Of a DNA stretch of 64,000 bases, positions 45,385 to 55,379 are shown piece after piece. The stretch's first letter is position 1. Each line of letters starts with the position of its first letter. The DNA comes from Vombatus ursinus (lineage: Eukaryota; Chordata; Mammalia; Diprotodontia; Vombatidae), in assembly GCF_900497805.2 (NCBI RefSeq), contig NW_020954569.1:28043227-28107226 (forward strand). Direction: 5' to 3'. Both the position numbers and the translations under genes were made by a program. The notes beneath the pieces are model-generated. The model saw nothing but the letters and a program-made list of their open reading frames with translations, made no database searches and was not told where the DNA came from.

Positions 45385-47180
45385 TAAAGTCATAAAATTC
45401 CCAAGTTGGACAGGACTTTTAAGTTCATCTGGTTCAACTCTTATTCAAAACACGAATTCTGTAAGAAACGTGGGAGGTGAACATCCAGTATGATGAAGAA
45501 TTCAGGACCTCCAAAGCATTCTAATCAAATTTTAGACAGCTCTAAATTTTTAGGAAGATTTTTTCCTTTTGATATGTGCAAGTTAACTAATTTTCATCTA
45601 TTAATTTGATTTCATCCTGCTGAAGTCAAATATATCAGTCTAACATCTCTTCAACAACATAACACTTCAAATATTTGAAAATATCTATTTTGTTTCCTCT
45701 TCCTTACCTTTGTCAGGTTATACATCCCCAAATTTCTAATCATTAATTATGTGAAATGATTCCTCTTACCCTGCTAGTCTAACAATTTTGTATATACTTA
45801 ATGTTATCAATTTCTTGTCTAAGATATGGCATCTATGCACAATAATCTAGATGTATTTTTTCCCAAGGAAGATTATGGTGGAACAATTACCTCCACTGAG
45901 CTAGATAGTATACTTAATTTTGTGTTGCCATAGAATTAGTTTTGATTGTTACCATGACTTAGAGCTCACTCATATTTACCTTATAATATACTGAAATAAG
46001 TATATTATGTAATACTCTACCTTTTAGCAATAGTTACTTTGTCCTGTACTTGTTCAATGGATGTTTTTTTAATCCAAGTATAAAACTTTAATTCTTTTAT
46101 TTTCTTCTTTTTAGCTTCAGGTCTCTATTCTAGCATGTTGAGATATTTTATTGGATCTTGATTATGTATATTACAGCTAAATGTCTTGCTGAAATAAAGA
46201 TTTACATGCCCTTGACTTTTTCTTGACCAATAGTTTGGTTACCATGTAAAATAGGAAATGATTTTAGTTATTTGTGACCTGTTCTTAATGAAACCATGTA
46301 AATTATTTCCTAAGTATTCAAGAACTATACCTTTAATAACATATTCTACATATTTAACAAAAATTGATGTTAAGCTCCCTAGCTAAAAGTTCTACATTGG
46401 GAAAAACATTTGGCCAACTCATTTGTGAGATCTAGATCACTGAAAATCAGTCAGCAATACATTGGTAAATTCCATCTGTTCTATGCTGATTTGAACTCAT
46501 TGAAGACATCTAGTTGTTCTCTGATCATCTTACTCATTTCAAATTTCAGTTCCTTCAACCCTTGTTATTCTATTGCTATGATATTCTGATTATTGTTCTT
46601 GGTAGAAAAAGAGAAACAAAATTGAAACTGAAGAGACCTATCTTAATTCCAAAGCTATCTTCTCATCTCTGCTAAATAGTGGTTCTGTCCATTCTTGGAA
46701 TTTAATTTTTCACCAACAAAACAAACACGATACCCTCCCCTTTTTAACATTGGAATTTATAGCAAATTTCAGGTTACACTGATCTTTTTGATACTTTCCT
46801 CAGTGAACCTGGCCATTCTTTCAGAATTATTCTGTTACTGTAATGCCCTTATTTCCATCTTGTTTAAAAGGTCTTTTAAAATCTGAGTTCCACAACGAGT
46901 ACTTGAGGCAGTCATATAAACATCAACTTTCTTTCTCATTTCTTCTTAGTAGAAATTAATTGTGAATTTATCCAGAATTTATTCTTGACTATATACCTTT
47001 CCTGGCCAGTGGCTTCTATTTTGGAATCTCTACTAATGGGATCCTACCTTTCCTATTTCTGAACTCTTTAGAATCCACTCTTCTAAAAATTAGTTTCCAC
47101 TGCTATCAACAATTGTTGCTGTGATAAATCAAACATGACAAAATAGCTAATACCCTGTCCACCAGCTCAAAAAAACTAGT
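45385..47180 (-). mobile_element. CR1/L3-like LINE, long antisense segment
   Basis: Blocks appear in consensus order over 1.8 kb: GAAAATATCTATTTTGTTTC, TATGGTGGAACAATTACCTC, GTGACCTGTTCTTAATGAAA, CATTGATGTTAAGCTCCC-like at 46365, TTTGAACTCATTGAAGACATC at 46491. It continues past several insertions to about 50700. Very decayed and without ORF. Confidence 0.7.
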
Positions 47181-47254
47181 ATTGGTGCAGGTTAAATGAT
47201 ATAAAACATAGTGCATAAGGGTGTGAAGCCCAGTAATCTTGGTTTCTTTTGTTC

Positions 47255-47540
47255 TTTGTTGTAGTTGTCTGGTTGTTTCAGTTGTGTCTGTCTCTTTATG
47301 ACCCTATTTGGATTTTTATGGTTTTTGTTTTGTTCTGTTTTGTTTTGTTTTGGCAAAGATACTAGTGTGGTTTGCCATTTCCTTTTCCAGCTCATTCTAT
47401 AGATGAGGAAACTGAGGAAACAGGGTTAAGTGACTTGCCCAGGATTACACAGCTAGTACAAGTCTAAGAACAGATTTAGATTCAGGTCTTTTTGACTTCA
47501 GTCCAGTGCTCTGGCCACTGTGCCACCTGGCTGTCTCTTT
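47255..47540 (-). mobile_element. MAR1-type CORE-SINE with internal GTTTT expansion
   Basis: TGTTTCAGTTGTGTCTGTCT, TTTGGCAAAGATACTAGTG, GGTTTGCCATTTCCTTTTCC, GGTTAAGTGACTTGCCCAGG, TGTGCCACCTGGCTG. A (GTTTT)n run at 47318-47352 stands in the middle. Confidence 0.9.
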
Positions 47541-47989
47541 TATTCGACTCTCTGCTTTTCTTCTAGTCTTTGACCTATCACTTTGCATCCGGGTCTCAAT
47601 TTCCGCTCAACATTAATATTTTTGTTCTTTATGTTCAGCATCCTTATTATGGCTAATAGACATGCCTATACTCAGTGATTTACAAAAAACAAGAAGCAAG
47701 AAATTGTAGGTTCAGCAGCAAGAGTACTGTGAGAGTCTTGCTTTTAATGTCACTCCATTTCCTGTATTTCTTATTATATTTGGATTTTAAGTGGTTTTAG
47801 CAATATGACCTATATTTGAGATGGGAAATACAAGCTATAGTAAGGTGAATGCTAGGCCTGTTGGTTGTATATTTCTCCTGATAATGACAGCAGATTTGCC
47901 AGGAATTTTAAAAGACCACTATCAATTGTCACCCTCCATTAGAATATATGGGGAAAACCACATCTCAATATGAACAATTTAGTATACAC
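47541..47989. other. No gene or repeat recognised
   Basis: Spacer between two antisense MAR1 copies; possibly more of the CR1/L3-like LINE, not demonstrable. Confidence 0.35.
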
Positions 47990-48182
47990 ATTTTGTTGTT
48001 GCTTAGTTGTTTCAATTGTGTCTGACTCTTCATGACCCCATCTGGGGTTTTCTTGGCAAAGATACTGGAGTGGTTTGCCATTTCCTTTTCCAGCACCTTT
48101 TATAGATGAGAAAATTGAAGCCAAAAGGGTTCAGTGACTTGCTCAGGGTCACACAACCAGTAAGTGTCTGAGGCCAGATAAT
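47990..48182 (-). mobile_element. MAR1-type CORE-SINE, 5'-truncated
   Basis: TTGTTGTTGCTTAGTTGTTTC, TTTTCTTGGCAAAGATACTGG, GACTTGCTCAGGGTCACAC. The head part is missing. Confidence 0.9.
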
Positions 48183-48204
48183 TTATAAGACTAAGAACTA
48201 TTCT

Positions 48205-48660
48205 ATATGCTTGGAATGAACTTAACCTGGTCATGGTTTATAATTTTGCTAATATATTAAATTGTTATAGTCTACTTACTAATATTTTATTTAAAATATT
48301 TTGCATTAAAGTTCATTAGGGTTATTGGTTTGCAACTTTCATTGATTTGTTTCTCCATTGTTTAGGTATTAAGTTGGTATTTGTGTAGTAGAAAAAGATA
48401 GAAATGGTATCTTATCATAATCACAAGTAGTTTCTTTTGTATGGTAATTAATTGTTCTTTAAATGGTTGATAGAATTCATTTATAAAATCCATATGATCT
48501 TTTGGCAATTAATTTATGGCAATATATTTTTCTGATAAATAGCCTATTTCTTCTTTTGTTAATCTGGGTATTTTCTATTTTTGTATTTAATCATCTATTT
48601 CTTCTAAATTATTATTTTTTGTTACCACATTATTGGGCCAAATGTGTTCTGACAATTTCT
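48205..48660 (-). mobile_element. L1 LINE, ORF2 reverse transcriptase region, antisense
   Basis: TTCATTAGGGTTATTGGTTT, TAATTGTTCTTTAAATGGTTG, ATAGAATTCATTTATAAAATC, CTTCTTTTGTTAATCTGGG are the antisense of the L1 segment also seen in sense near 16200-16420. Confidence 0.75.
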
Positions 48661-48664
48661 CCTA

Positions 48665-48935
48665 CAAGATAGGCCCCTAAAACACAGTTCTGATCATGTC
48701 ACTCTCTGCTTAAGAACCTTTAGGGACTCCCTGTTGGCTCTAGGATAAAATGCAATCTTTTGTCCTTAATGGAACTTAATTCCTTATGCAATCTATCCCA
48801 AACCTATTTTTTTCAGACATAAGTCACATTGTTCTACTTAAGGAACTCCATGATTCAGACAAACTGCCCTAAATTCAATATTCCATTTCTTCCTTCTGCA
48901 CCTTTGAAGTGCCTCTTATCTGGGTTGTATTCAGC
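48665..48935 (+). mobile_element. L2 LINE, sense, first part
   Basis: TGATCATGTCACTCTCTGCT, GGACTCCCTGTTGGCTCTAG, GATAAAATGCAATCTTTTG, and CCTTATGCAATCTATCC. It resumes at 49379 after an inserted antisense L2. Confidence 0.8.
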
Positions 48936-48939
48936 CCAT

Positions 48940-49378
48940 CAAAAATATTTATTAACCACCTATTATGCACCAGACCCTCTGCATGCATACCAAGCACTGG
49001 GGATACAAAAAGAGGCATAAGATAGTCGCTGGACTCAAGGAGCAAACAATCTGTTAGGGAAGACAACAAACAAAAAAATAAATAGAAACAAGGTATATAT
49101 AGAATTAATAAGAGATAATTAAGAGAAGGAAAGCACTAGAATTAAGAAGGGGTGGGTAAGATTTCCCATTGAGGATTGGTTTTTAGTTGGGCCTTACAGG
49201 AATTCGGGGAAGACAGTAGGTGGAGATGAGGAGAGAGAGCACTTCAGGCCTGGGCTACAGCTAGAGAAAATTCTGGATATCAAGCAATGGAGTGTCTTGT
49301 TTGTGGAAGAGCAAGAAGGCCAGTGTCAATGGATTGAGGAATACATTGTAGGGAGTAACAGATAAGATGACTGCAGAG
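48940..49378 (-). mobile_element. L2 LINE, antisense, inserted in sense L2
   Basis: ATATTTATTAACCACCTATT at the 3' end, GCATACCAAGCACTGGGGATAC, GAAGGAAAGCACTAGAATTA, GATGAGGAGAGAGAGCACTT, GAAGGCCAGTGTCAATGG. Confidence 0.85.
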
Positions 49379-49800
49379 GTTCTATCTTTCCCATCTTTCC
49401 TTGCCTTCATCTCTTTGAATTCTTAGATTCCTTCAAGAATCTGGTTAGTTACCACTGCCTCTGTGAGGCCCTCATTAAGCTTATTAGTTATTAGTGCTCT
49501 CTGTCTCCCTTAGTTCTCTGGAGAAGAAAATGTCAAATGACTCCAGTGTCTTTGCCAAGAAAACCCCATGGACAGTAATGGTGTACTATGGTTCATAGAG
49601 TCACAAAGAATTGACACAAATAAATGATGGAACAACAATGACAGCAATCATCAAATTGTCTTCTAATTACTCATCTATTTATGTCATATGTGTCTCCTAT
49701 GATACATAAGCTCTTTGGGGGAAGATAATTTTTTTCCTCAACCACATAGCCTAGACTAAAGTCTTAAACATAGTGGATGAATATTGAATTAAATTTTGTT
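49379..49800 (+). mobile_element. L2 LINE, sense, second part, with MAR1 insertion
   Basis: ATTCCTTCAAGAATCTGGTT, CACTGCCTCTGTGAGGCCCT (49379-49508), then a MAR1 tail at 49510-49640 (ATCTTTGCCAAGAAAACCCC-like, AAAGAATTGACACAAATA, ending GGAACAACAATGACAG), then the L2 3' end (ATAAGCTCTTTGGGGGAAGA, ACATAGTGGATGAATATTG). Confidence 0.75.
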
Positions 49801-49914
49801 ATTTAAAGATTACAAAAATGCTTTCCTTAAAACAGCCCTTTAAGGTAAGTGGTTTAAGTCCAATTATTCCCATATTATCCCAGATGAGAAGACTGATGCT
49901 CATGCAAGTTAAGT

Positions 49915-50110
49915 GAGAGATTCTTAACCTGGAGGTCTGTGAATTAAAAACAAAACAAAATAAACCCCACTTTTTCATATAATTTTGTTACTTTGTAAGT
50001 ATTATTCTGAGAAATCCATACATTACCAACTTGGTTAATGAAACAAAAAAAGGTTAATGAAGCCTCAGTTAATTTTTTTTACTTACGGCCACACGTCAGA
50101 TTTGGAAATG
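49915..50110 (+). mobile_element. hAT-like nonautonomous element, partial
   Basis: GAGATTCTTAACCTGGAGGT and GTCTGTGAATTAAAAAC, then ATTATTCTGAGAAATCCAT. Same family as 40894-41074. Its right end is unclear. Confidence 0.6.
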
Positions 50111-50159
50111 TAGCCCAATTTCCCTGACTTTTGATCATTTGTACAATCTTTTCACCTCT

Positions 50160-50700
50160 GTTCCTCTGTTACTATTTTTCTTATTTGTTCCTTGTACCCC
50201 ATACTTGGCTGTGTCCCAGGAAACACTTACATTATTTTTGGTACAGAAAATAGAATATTTGTCAAACTGCTTCCAGTGTTCTTTATTTTCCCCTTCGTTT
50301 TGAACTCTAAAATTATACTTAACACTTGCCAATTTCTCTTCCAGTTTTACTTCACCAACCAACTCCTTCTTATTGGTCAAAGTGAGTTTCAGAATAGCAG
50401 TACACGTTTGTGATTCAATTGATTTCAGAAAGATTAAATTATTAGCAAACCAAATCAAGAATGTCCAGTTCCCTCTTCTCCTAGCAAAGGCGGACATCCT
50501 GAAGATTTCACAACTATATCTTGCTTCCATGACAGTTTTGTAGTTTGTGTTAAGAAATGGTTATCCACTTCCTTCAGATGGTTTGGTGTCTGTAGTGGGC
50601 TGTCCCTCATGATATCATCTCTTTTCTTCGCTTTAATTATTGTTGAACATTCATTAGTGTACCTGATCCTCTCTCCTTAGGTGTGTGTATTGTTAGACAG
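50160..50700 (-). mobile_element. CR1/L3-like LINE, endonuclease-side segment, antisense
   Basis: Plus strand order: TCAAAGTGAGTTTCAGAATAG, AAAGATTAAATTATTAGCAA, CATCTTGCTTCC-like, GTTATCCACTTCCTTCAGAT, CATGATATCATCTCTTTTC. The 131-codon minus frame at 50135-50530 is the longest in the antisense direction here, but it does not follow the coding frame of a recognisable endonuclease. Likely the 5' continuation of 45385-47180. Confidence 0.65.
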
Positions 50701-51340
50701 GTGAATATTTTCTTGATATTTATATCCTATCATTAGGGTTACTATCCTATCATACCATCTGCCTAATCTGATGCATCCCATGGTGTATTATATTTTAGTA
50801 GTCTAAGAGATAACTATGAGGTTTTTTAAATTAACTTCATTACTATCTTTATACATAGTAAGAATGATGATAACAATAAGAATAACTTATTTTCCTTATC
50901 AAGATTGCTAAGGCAATCTTAACTTTTCTTTCATATTTTTATTTTAGGATATTTACTATGTAAATTCACTTTTCTTTAGGCTTTCCATTTAAATTATAAA
51001 TAGAGACAACAGATTGTGGCCTTCCCACAGTGGAGATACTGGTACTGAAAAGAGTTATCATGGCAGATGCACACCCGCCTTTCTCCCATGTAGACTTATT
51101 CTACTTCATAAAAAAAGTTCTGGGGTATTTGAAGGTACAGAAGTAGAAGATGTTGAAGAACAAATATCCACAGTTAGCTGCTTAACTACAGCTTGTTATT
51201 CTTAATAATAACAAATGATGTTTATAGAGTTTTAAATTCAGTTCATTTTGTACATTTCATATCTGTTTTTGCCCTCCAAATTCCACATCAAGAAAAGGCA
51301 TGATAATTACATCCTTGTTCAGAAAATGAAAGCTAGATCC
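50701..51340. other. No gene or repeat recognised
   Basis: A small perfect hairpin, AAGATTGC-TAAG-GCAATCTT, at 50901-50920. The 63-codon frame at 51014-51205 has no motif. Confidence 0.4.
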
Positions 51341-51344
51341 AAGT

Positions 51345-51535
51345 GAGACACACCGATTTAAAACTGGAAGGGACTTCAGAGCCACTTAGTCTAACTCCCT
51401 CATTGAATAGATGAGAAATAGAACCAAGGAAAGATTTAACTGAATTTGCTCAGGGTCACACAACTGGTAAGGATCTAAGCCAGGATTTGATTTCATGTCT
51501 TCTTGACTGAAAGTTCAGTACTCTGTCCACTACAT
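51345..51535 (-). mobile_element. MIR-type CORE-SINE
   Basis: AAAACTGGAAGGGACTTCAG, TGAATAGATGAGAAATAGAA, GCTCAGGGTCACACAACTGG, AGGATTTGATTTCATGTC. Confidence 0.8.
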
Positions 51536-51717
51536 GCACCATCGCTGGGTTATAGATGGCAAGCAGTGTATATGACACTGTTGGCAGACAGCCTGCAGGG
51601 AAAGAAACTAGGAAATATTCAACTTCAACAGTGCTATGATGCTAAATTAGATAGCGGTTGACATCTTTATTAGTGAATGTTGTGATTTTAGGGTATATAC
51701 CTACTTAGTTATTTTCA

Positions 51718-51865
51718 TATTGTCTTTCCCTGTTAGATTGGGAGTTCCTTGAGAGCAGGAATCTTTTTCTGCCTTTCTTTGTATCCTTAACACATAGCAC
51801 AGTGCCTGACACATAGGAAGCACTTAACAAATGTTGTTGACTGATTAAATGACTGACTGATTAAC
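51718..51865 (+). mobile_element. L2 LINE 3' end
   Basis: GATTGGGAGTTCCTTGAGAG, TTGTATCCTTAACACATAGC, CAGTGCCTGACACATAGGAA, GCACTTAACAAATG and a GACTGATT tail. Confidence 0.92.
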
Positions 51866-52355
51866 TTAACATAGTGTTCTAAATGCTACTTCTAGTGGAA
51901 TCCTGATTCCTGAGATTATATTAAAGTAGCAGGCATACATAAAAAGAGATCTCCATTGCATAACTATACTGCTTTAGTGGTTAAAGGGGCTAATTAAAAC
52001 AAAGTTCCCCATGCAAGGTAGTTATCCTATTTATTTTCCTATCATTCGACCTGTTCATTTACCTAGTTCTAGGTGAATATTTAGGTATACTGTGAGGGAT
52101 TTCAGAAGTCAAAAAAGCAAAGTAAGGGAATAAGAGGGACTTCTCTGGTACTTTAATTTTCTCTTCTTTCTTTGACCTGAGGCCTGATGTTAAACTAATT
52201 GGATAAGCAGAAAATAAGAAGTTATTACCAGTTAATAAGTCTACTTCTGACTCCTAATTTTTCAAGGAGGTTCTAAAAAAAAATAACCCAGAGAATACTG
52301 GTACATAGTAAGCACTTTAATTCTTATTGACAGACTATTCAAAATTTATTACAAA
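51866..52355. other. Mostly unclassified
   Basis: GGTACATAGTAAGCACTTTA (52301) looks like an L2 end; nothing else. Confidence 0.4.
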
Positions 52356-53708
52356 TAAATGAGCCACTACATAATATAGTATCAATACTACCAAAATAAT
52401 TTACTCATTTAATGCCATACCAATCAACCAACCAAATATTACTTTATAGTGATAGAAAAAATAACATAATTCGTCTGAAGAAATAAAAGGTCAAAAATTT
52501 CAAGGCAAATAATGAAAAGAAATGTGGGAAGAGAGCCTAGCAATATCAGATCTCAAATAATATTATAAATCTTAAGTACTTGACATTAAGGATTGTGTTT
52601 TCCTTTCTTTTTTAATTTGGGAGAAGGATTAGGGCTAAAGGGAGAGGGAAACAAATAGGATTGTCATAATAAAAGAAGAAAAGAAATAAAAGACAATTGA
52701 AGTTTTTTTTAAATGAATAGAAGAGAACTAAAGGAAGTTCAGAAAGACAGAAACACATTTAATTAATTATATACATTTTACAAAGCAAGTTGTATGTAAT
52801 AGAGATACCTAATTTCATATATAATACTCTTTTATTTAGTAAGGGAAATTTTTGGGGGGAAGGGTATTAACTAAATTCAGAAAAAGTAAAATTTAATTAA
52901 GCAAAGAATCAGTGGAACAGATTAGGTTAACAACCAGCATAAGCAAATGCATGTAATAGCATAGTTTTTGTTAAACCCAAGCACCCCAATTGCTGGGTTA
53001 ATAATAATTGTTTAACCAAAACTGCTAGGAACACTAGAAGGCAGTGTAACAAATTAGGTTTTTACCACTTAATCATACTATACAATATGATAAACTACAA
53101 ATGGATACATGATCTATTTATAAACACTTGTTATAAACAAATTAGAGGAGTAGGGAAGGAGACAACTTTTACAACTATGGAGAGAAGAGTTTTTGGACAT
53201 GCACGTTGTAGGGAGTATTACAGAACAAAAATTGGACAACTTTGAAATAATAAAGTTGATATGCCTTCGCACAAATTCAATGCAATTAATATTAAAAAAG
53301 GGTAACAGCTAACGAAAAAAAAATCTTTCAGTGAATTTCATTGATAATGGGTGATATCAAAGATTTCTCCTATTACTGACTCAATCATATAAGAACTAGG
53401 ATCATTCTCCAATAAATAGTCAAAGATATGAATGGTAATTCTCAAAGAAAGAAATCTATGTCATCAATAGCCACATAAAAATGCCACCTGAGATTCCACA
53501 CCCACCAGATTATAAAAAGATGAAAGAAAGAGAAAGACAATTGTTGGAGGGGCTATCAGAGTATAGGTGAACTAAGACATTAGTGTTGGAACTGGTTTTG
53601 TCATTCTAGAGAAACTTGGAACAATAGTACAAAGATCACTCATCTGTGTCTTCCTTTTAGCCCAATGATACCAATTTGAAACATCTCCGTCAAAGAAATC
53701 AAAGAAAG

Positions 53709-53851
53709 GGGGCAGCTAGGTTGTGCAGTGGATAGAGTACCGGCCCTGAAGTCAGGAGGACCTAAGTTCAAATCCGGCCTCAGACCAAACACTTGACACT
53801 TACTAGCTGTGTGACCCTGGGCAAGTCACTTAACCCCAATTGCCTTAAAAA
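53709..53851 (+). mobile_element. tRNA-type SINE with 17-bp target duplication
   Basis: GGGGCAGCTAGGTTGTGCAG head, GTTCAAATCCGGCCTCAGAC (B box match GTTCAAATC), ACTAGCTGTGTGACCCTGGG, CCCCAATTGCCTTAAAAAAA tail. AAAGAAATCAAAGAAAG flanks it exactly (53692-53708 and 53852-53868). It is among the least decayed elements here. Confidence 0.95.
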
Positions 53852-54017
53852 AAAGAAATCAAAGAAAGAGGTACAAAAATTATTCATGGAAGTTATAGGG
53901 TATATGCCCAAGCTGAGATCTTTGCCCCTCACTCCAAAAAGAATTTGGGTCCCATTTGTCTATTGGCCTCAGAAAATCCTTATAGTTTTCTTGAACTCAT
54001 TTATTTGGTCAAAGAAG

Positions 54018-54562
54018 TCTCTAGTGGTTGCCTAAGGCTATAATCCATTCAACTGGCCTTTCCTTATCTATCTAGGCCAAATCTCCCAATTCTGTGTTTT
54101 CTTAATTAAGCCTAGCCCTCCATTGTGTATTCCCTGATGATCCCATTCAACCTTTCAGGCACTCCCTTGGGGATTCTCCCAGGACCTACTCCCAGTCACC
54201 TAAACTTCAAGATCCTCCCTAAACACCTCCTCCAGTACTGGCCATTCCTATCAAGACACCCCTTCTCCCAGACCCCCCCCCCCAGTCACCTCCAAACTAC
54301 TTGACCACTCCAAGATCCCTCCCATAGTCTTTCTGTATATAAGATCTATCCTGACCACCATTTAAGGGCTGAGACTTCCTCATGCCTGCTCATCCTTACT
54401 GGCATCACAAATGGTCAGATTCCTTAGGAGTCTGGCCTATATGGTTCATCTTTAATAAACCTTGTCTTTGGATGAAAGAAGGTTTGGGTCAAATTCTTTT
54501 GGGCAGGACCTGGGTGTTGTGATTTTGGGGTCCCAGAACCCCTGGCATCTAAACCCTCAACA
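54018..54562 (+). mobile_element. Fossil solo LTR of an endogenous retrovirus-like element
   Basis: 545 bases from TCTCTAGTGGTTGCC to CCCTCAACA, bounded by the 4-bp direct repeat GAAG (54014-54017 and 54563-54566), the length expected for gamma-type (ERV1-like) elements. It contains CTGTATATAAGATC as a TATA region, AATAAA near 54453 and a distal part ending in CA. No internal region remains, so it is a solo LTR. It entered an existing L1 and so is younger than that L1. Related to 1155-1618. Confidence 0.8.
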
Positions 54563-54582
54563 GAAGCACTTTTTGTCATAGC

Positions 54583-54620
54583 AAAAAAAAAAAAAAGAAA
54601 AGAAAAGAAAAAGAAAAGCT
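54583..54620. repeat. A-rich (AAAAG)n stretch
   Basis: A run of A followed by AAAGAAAAG repeats inside the L1. Confidence 0.85.
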
Positions 54621-54953
54621 AATGGTGTGCCCATTAATTGGAGATGGGTGAAAAAAAATATGGCATGTGAACGTCAGTCAGCTATTCAGAGTATATTGAA
54701 TGTATGAGAGTCATGTATGTTGCAAACAATTATGGAAAGGATGGGTTCAGAGAAGTCTGGGAAGACTTATAGGACTCAGAGTGAACTGAGCAGGATCAGG
54801 GTAACAAATAACTATCAACTTTAGAGAATGACAATTTTGAAAGAATTAAAAACTCTCATCAATGTAGTAACCAATTCCAGAGAACCAATGATGAAGAATG
54901 CAAGGCACTTCCTGAAAAAGAGTAGGATAGATTCTTAGTACAGAATGAGACTT

Positions 54954-55145
54954 GTTCATCCTCCATTCTTAAAGAGAACCAAGGACATCATAAGGGTGAT
55001 GTCTTGACTTCCACGTGAATTGGATTTAAGTGAGGCAGAGCTTCATGGTCCATCAACCTCATTCTCTCTTCCAGAGTCATTGGAGTCCAGTGGCAAGACA
55101 AAAGTCAAGACAACTGGGGATGGCTCAGGATGCAGTGGGAGACCT
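54954..55145 (-). mobile_element. SINE with RTE-type 3' tail, 12-bp target duplication
   Basis: Antisense: CTCCATTCTTAAAGAGAACC, AATTGGATTTAAGTGAGGCA, GGCAAGACAAAAGTCAAGAC, GGATGCAGTGGGAGACC. AGAATGAGACTT (54942-54953) and AGAATGAAACTT (55146-55157) flank it, one base apart in sequence. Confidence 0.88.
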
Positions 55146-55379
55146 AGAATGAAACTTACATTTTGAGACATAGCCAATGTGTGGATTTGTTATACTTAAA
55201 TCTACTTATTTAAAGACCAAGTGAGGAGTAAGAAAGCAGGCCCCTGGGAGTTTGCTGTATCTTGACACTATCTCTGTGAAGATCATTTCTATTTGTCTTA
55301 TGTAACTAATACATATAACTAAATTCATACTGTTTGACAACATAATTAACATGAAATATTGGACTGACAGAAAAAGTCA

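Larger units (their letters stand above)
52360..55195 (+). mobile_element. L1 LINE, ORF2 C-terminal half and 3' region, with three insertions
   Basis: L1 blocks run in order: GATAGAAAAAATAACATAAT (52450), ATGGATACATGATCTATTT (53102), CTATGGAGAGAAGAGTTTTT (53177), AGATTCCACACCCACCAGAT (53491), TTGTCATTCTAGAGAAACTT (53608), AGAATGAGACTTG (54943), TTGAGACATAGCCAATGTG (55163). They are split by a tRNA-type SINE, an LTR and an RTE-tailed SINE. The part at 52600-53030 is poorly matched. No intact domain. Confidence 0.75.

Noticed and set aside
50135-50530. 131-codon minus-strand frame
   Set aside because: It lies in the CR1/L3-like remnant but I could not recognise a conserved protein block in it; length alone is not convincing in AT-rich sequence of this size.
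13895-53851. tRNA genes suggested by B-box matches (GTTCAAATC)
   Set aside because: Each match lies in a SINE head with the usual SINE body and tail; no cloverleaf with intact acceptor stem can be drawn.
1155-54562. The two LTRs as the ends of one provirus
   Set aside because: They are 53 kb apart with no retroviral internal sequence between them, and the second has its own 4-bp duplication.
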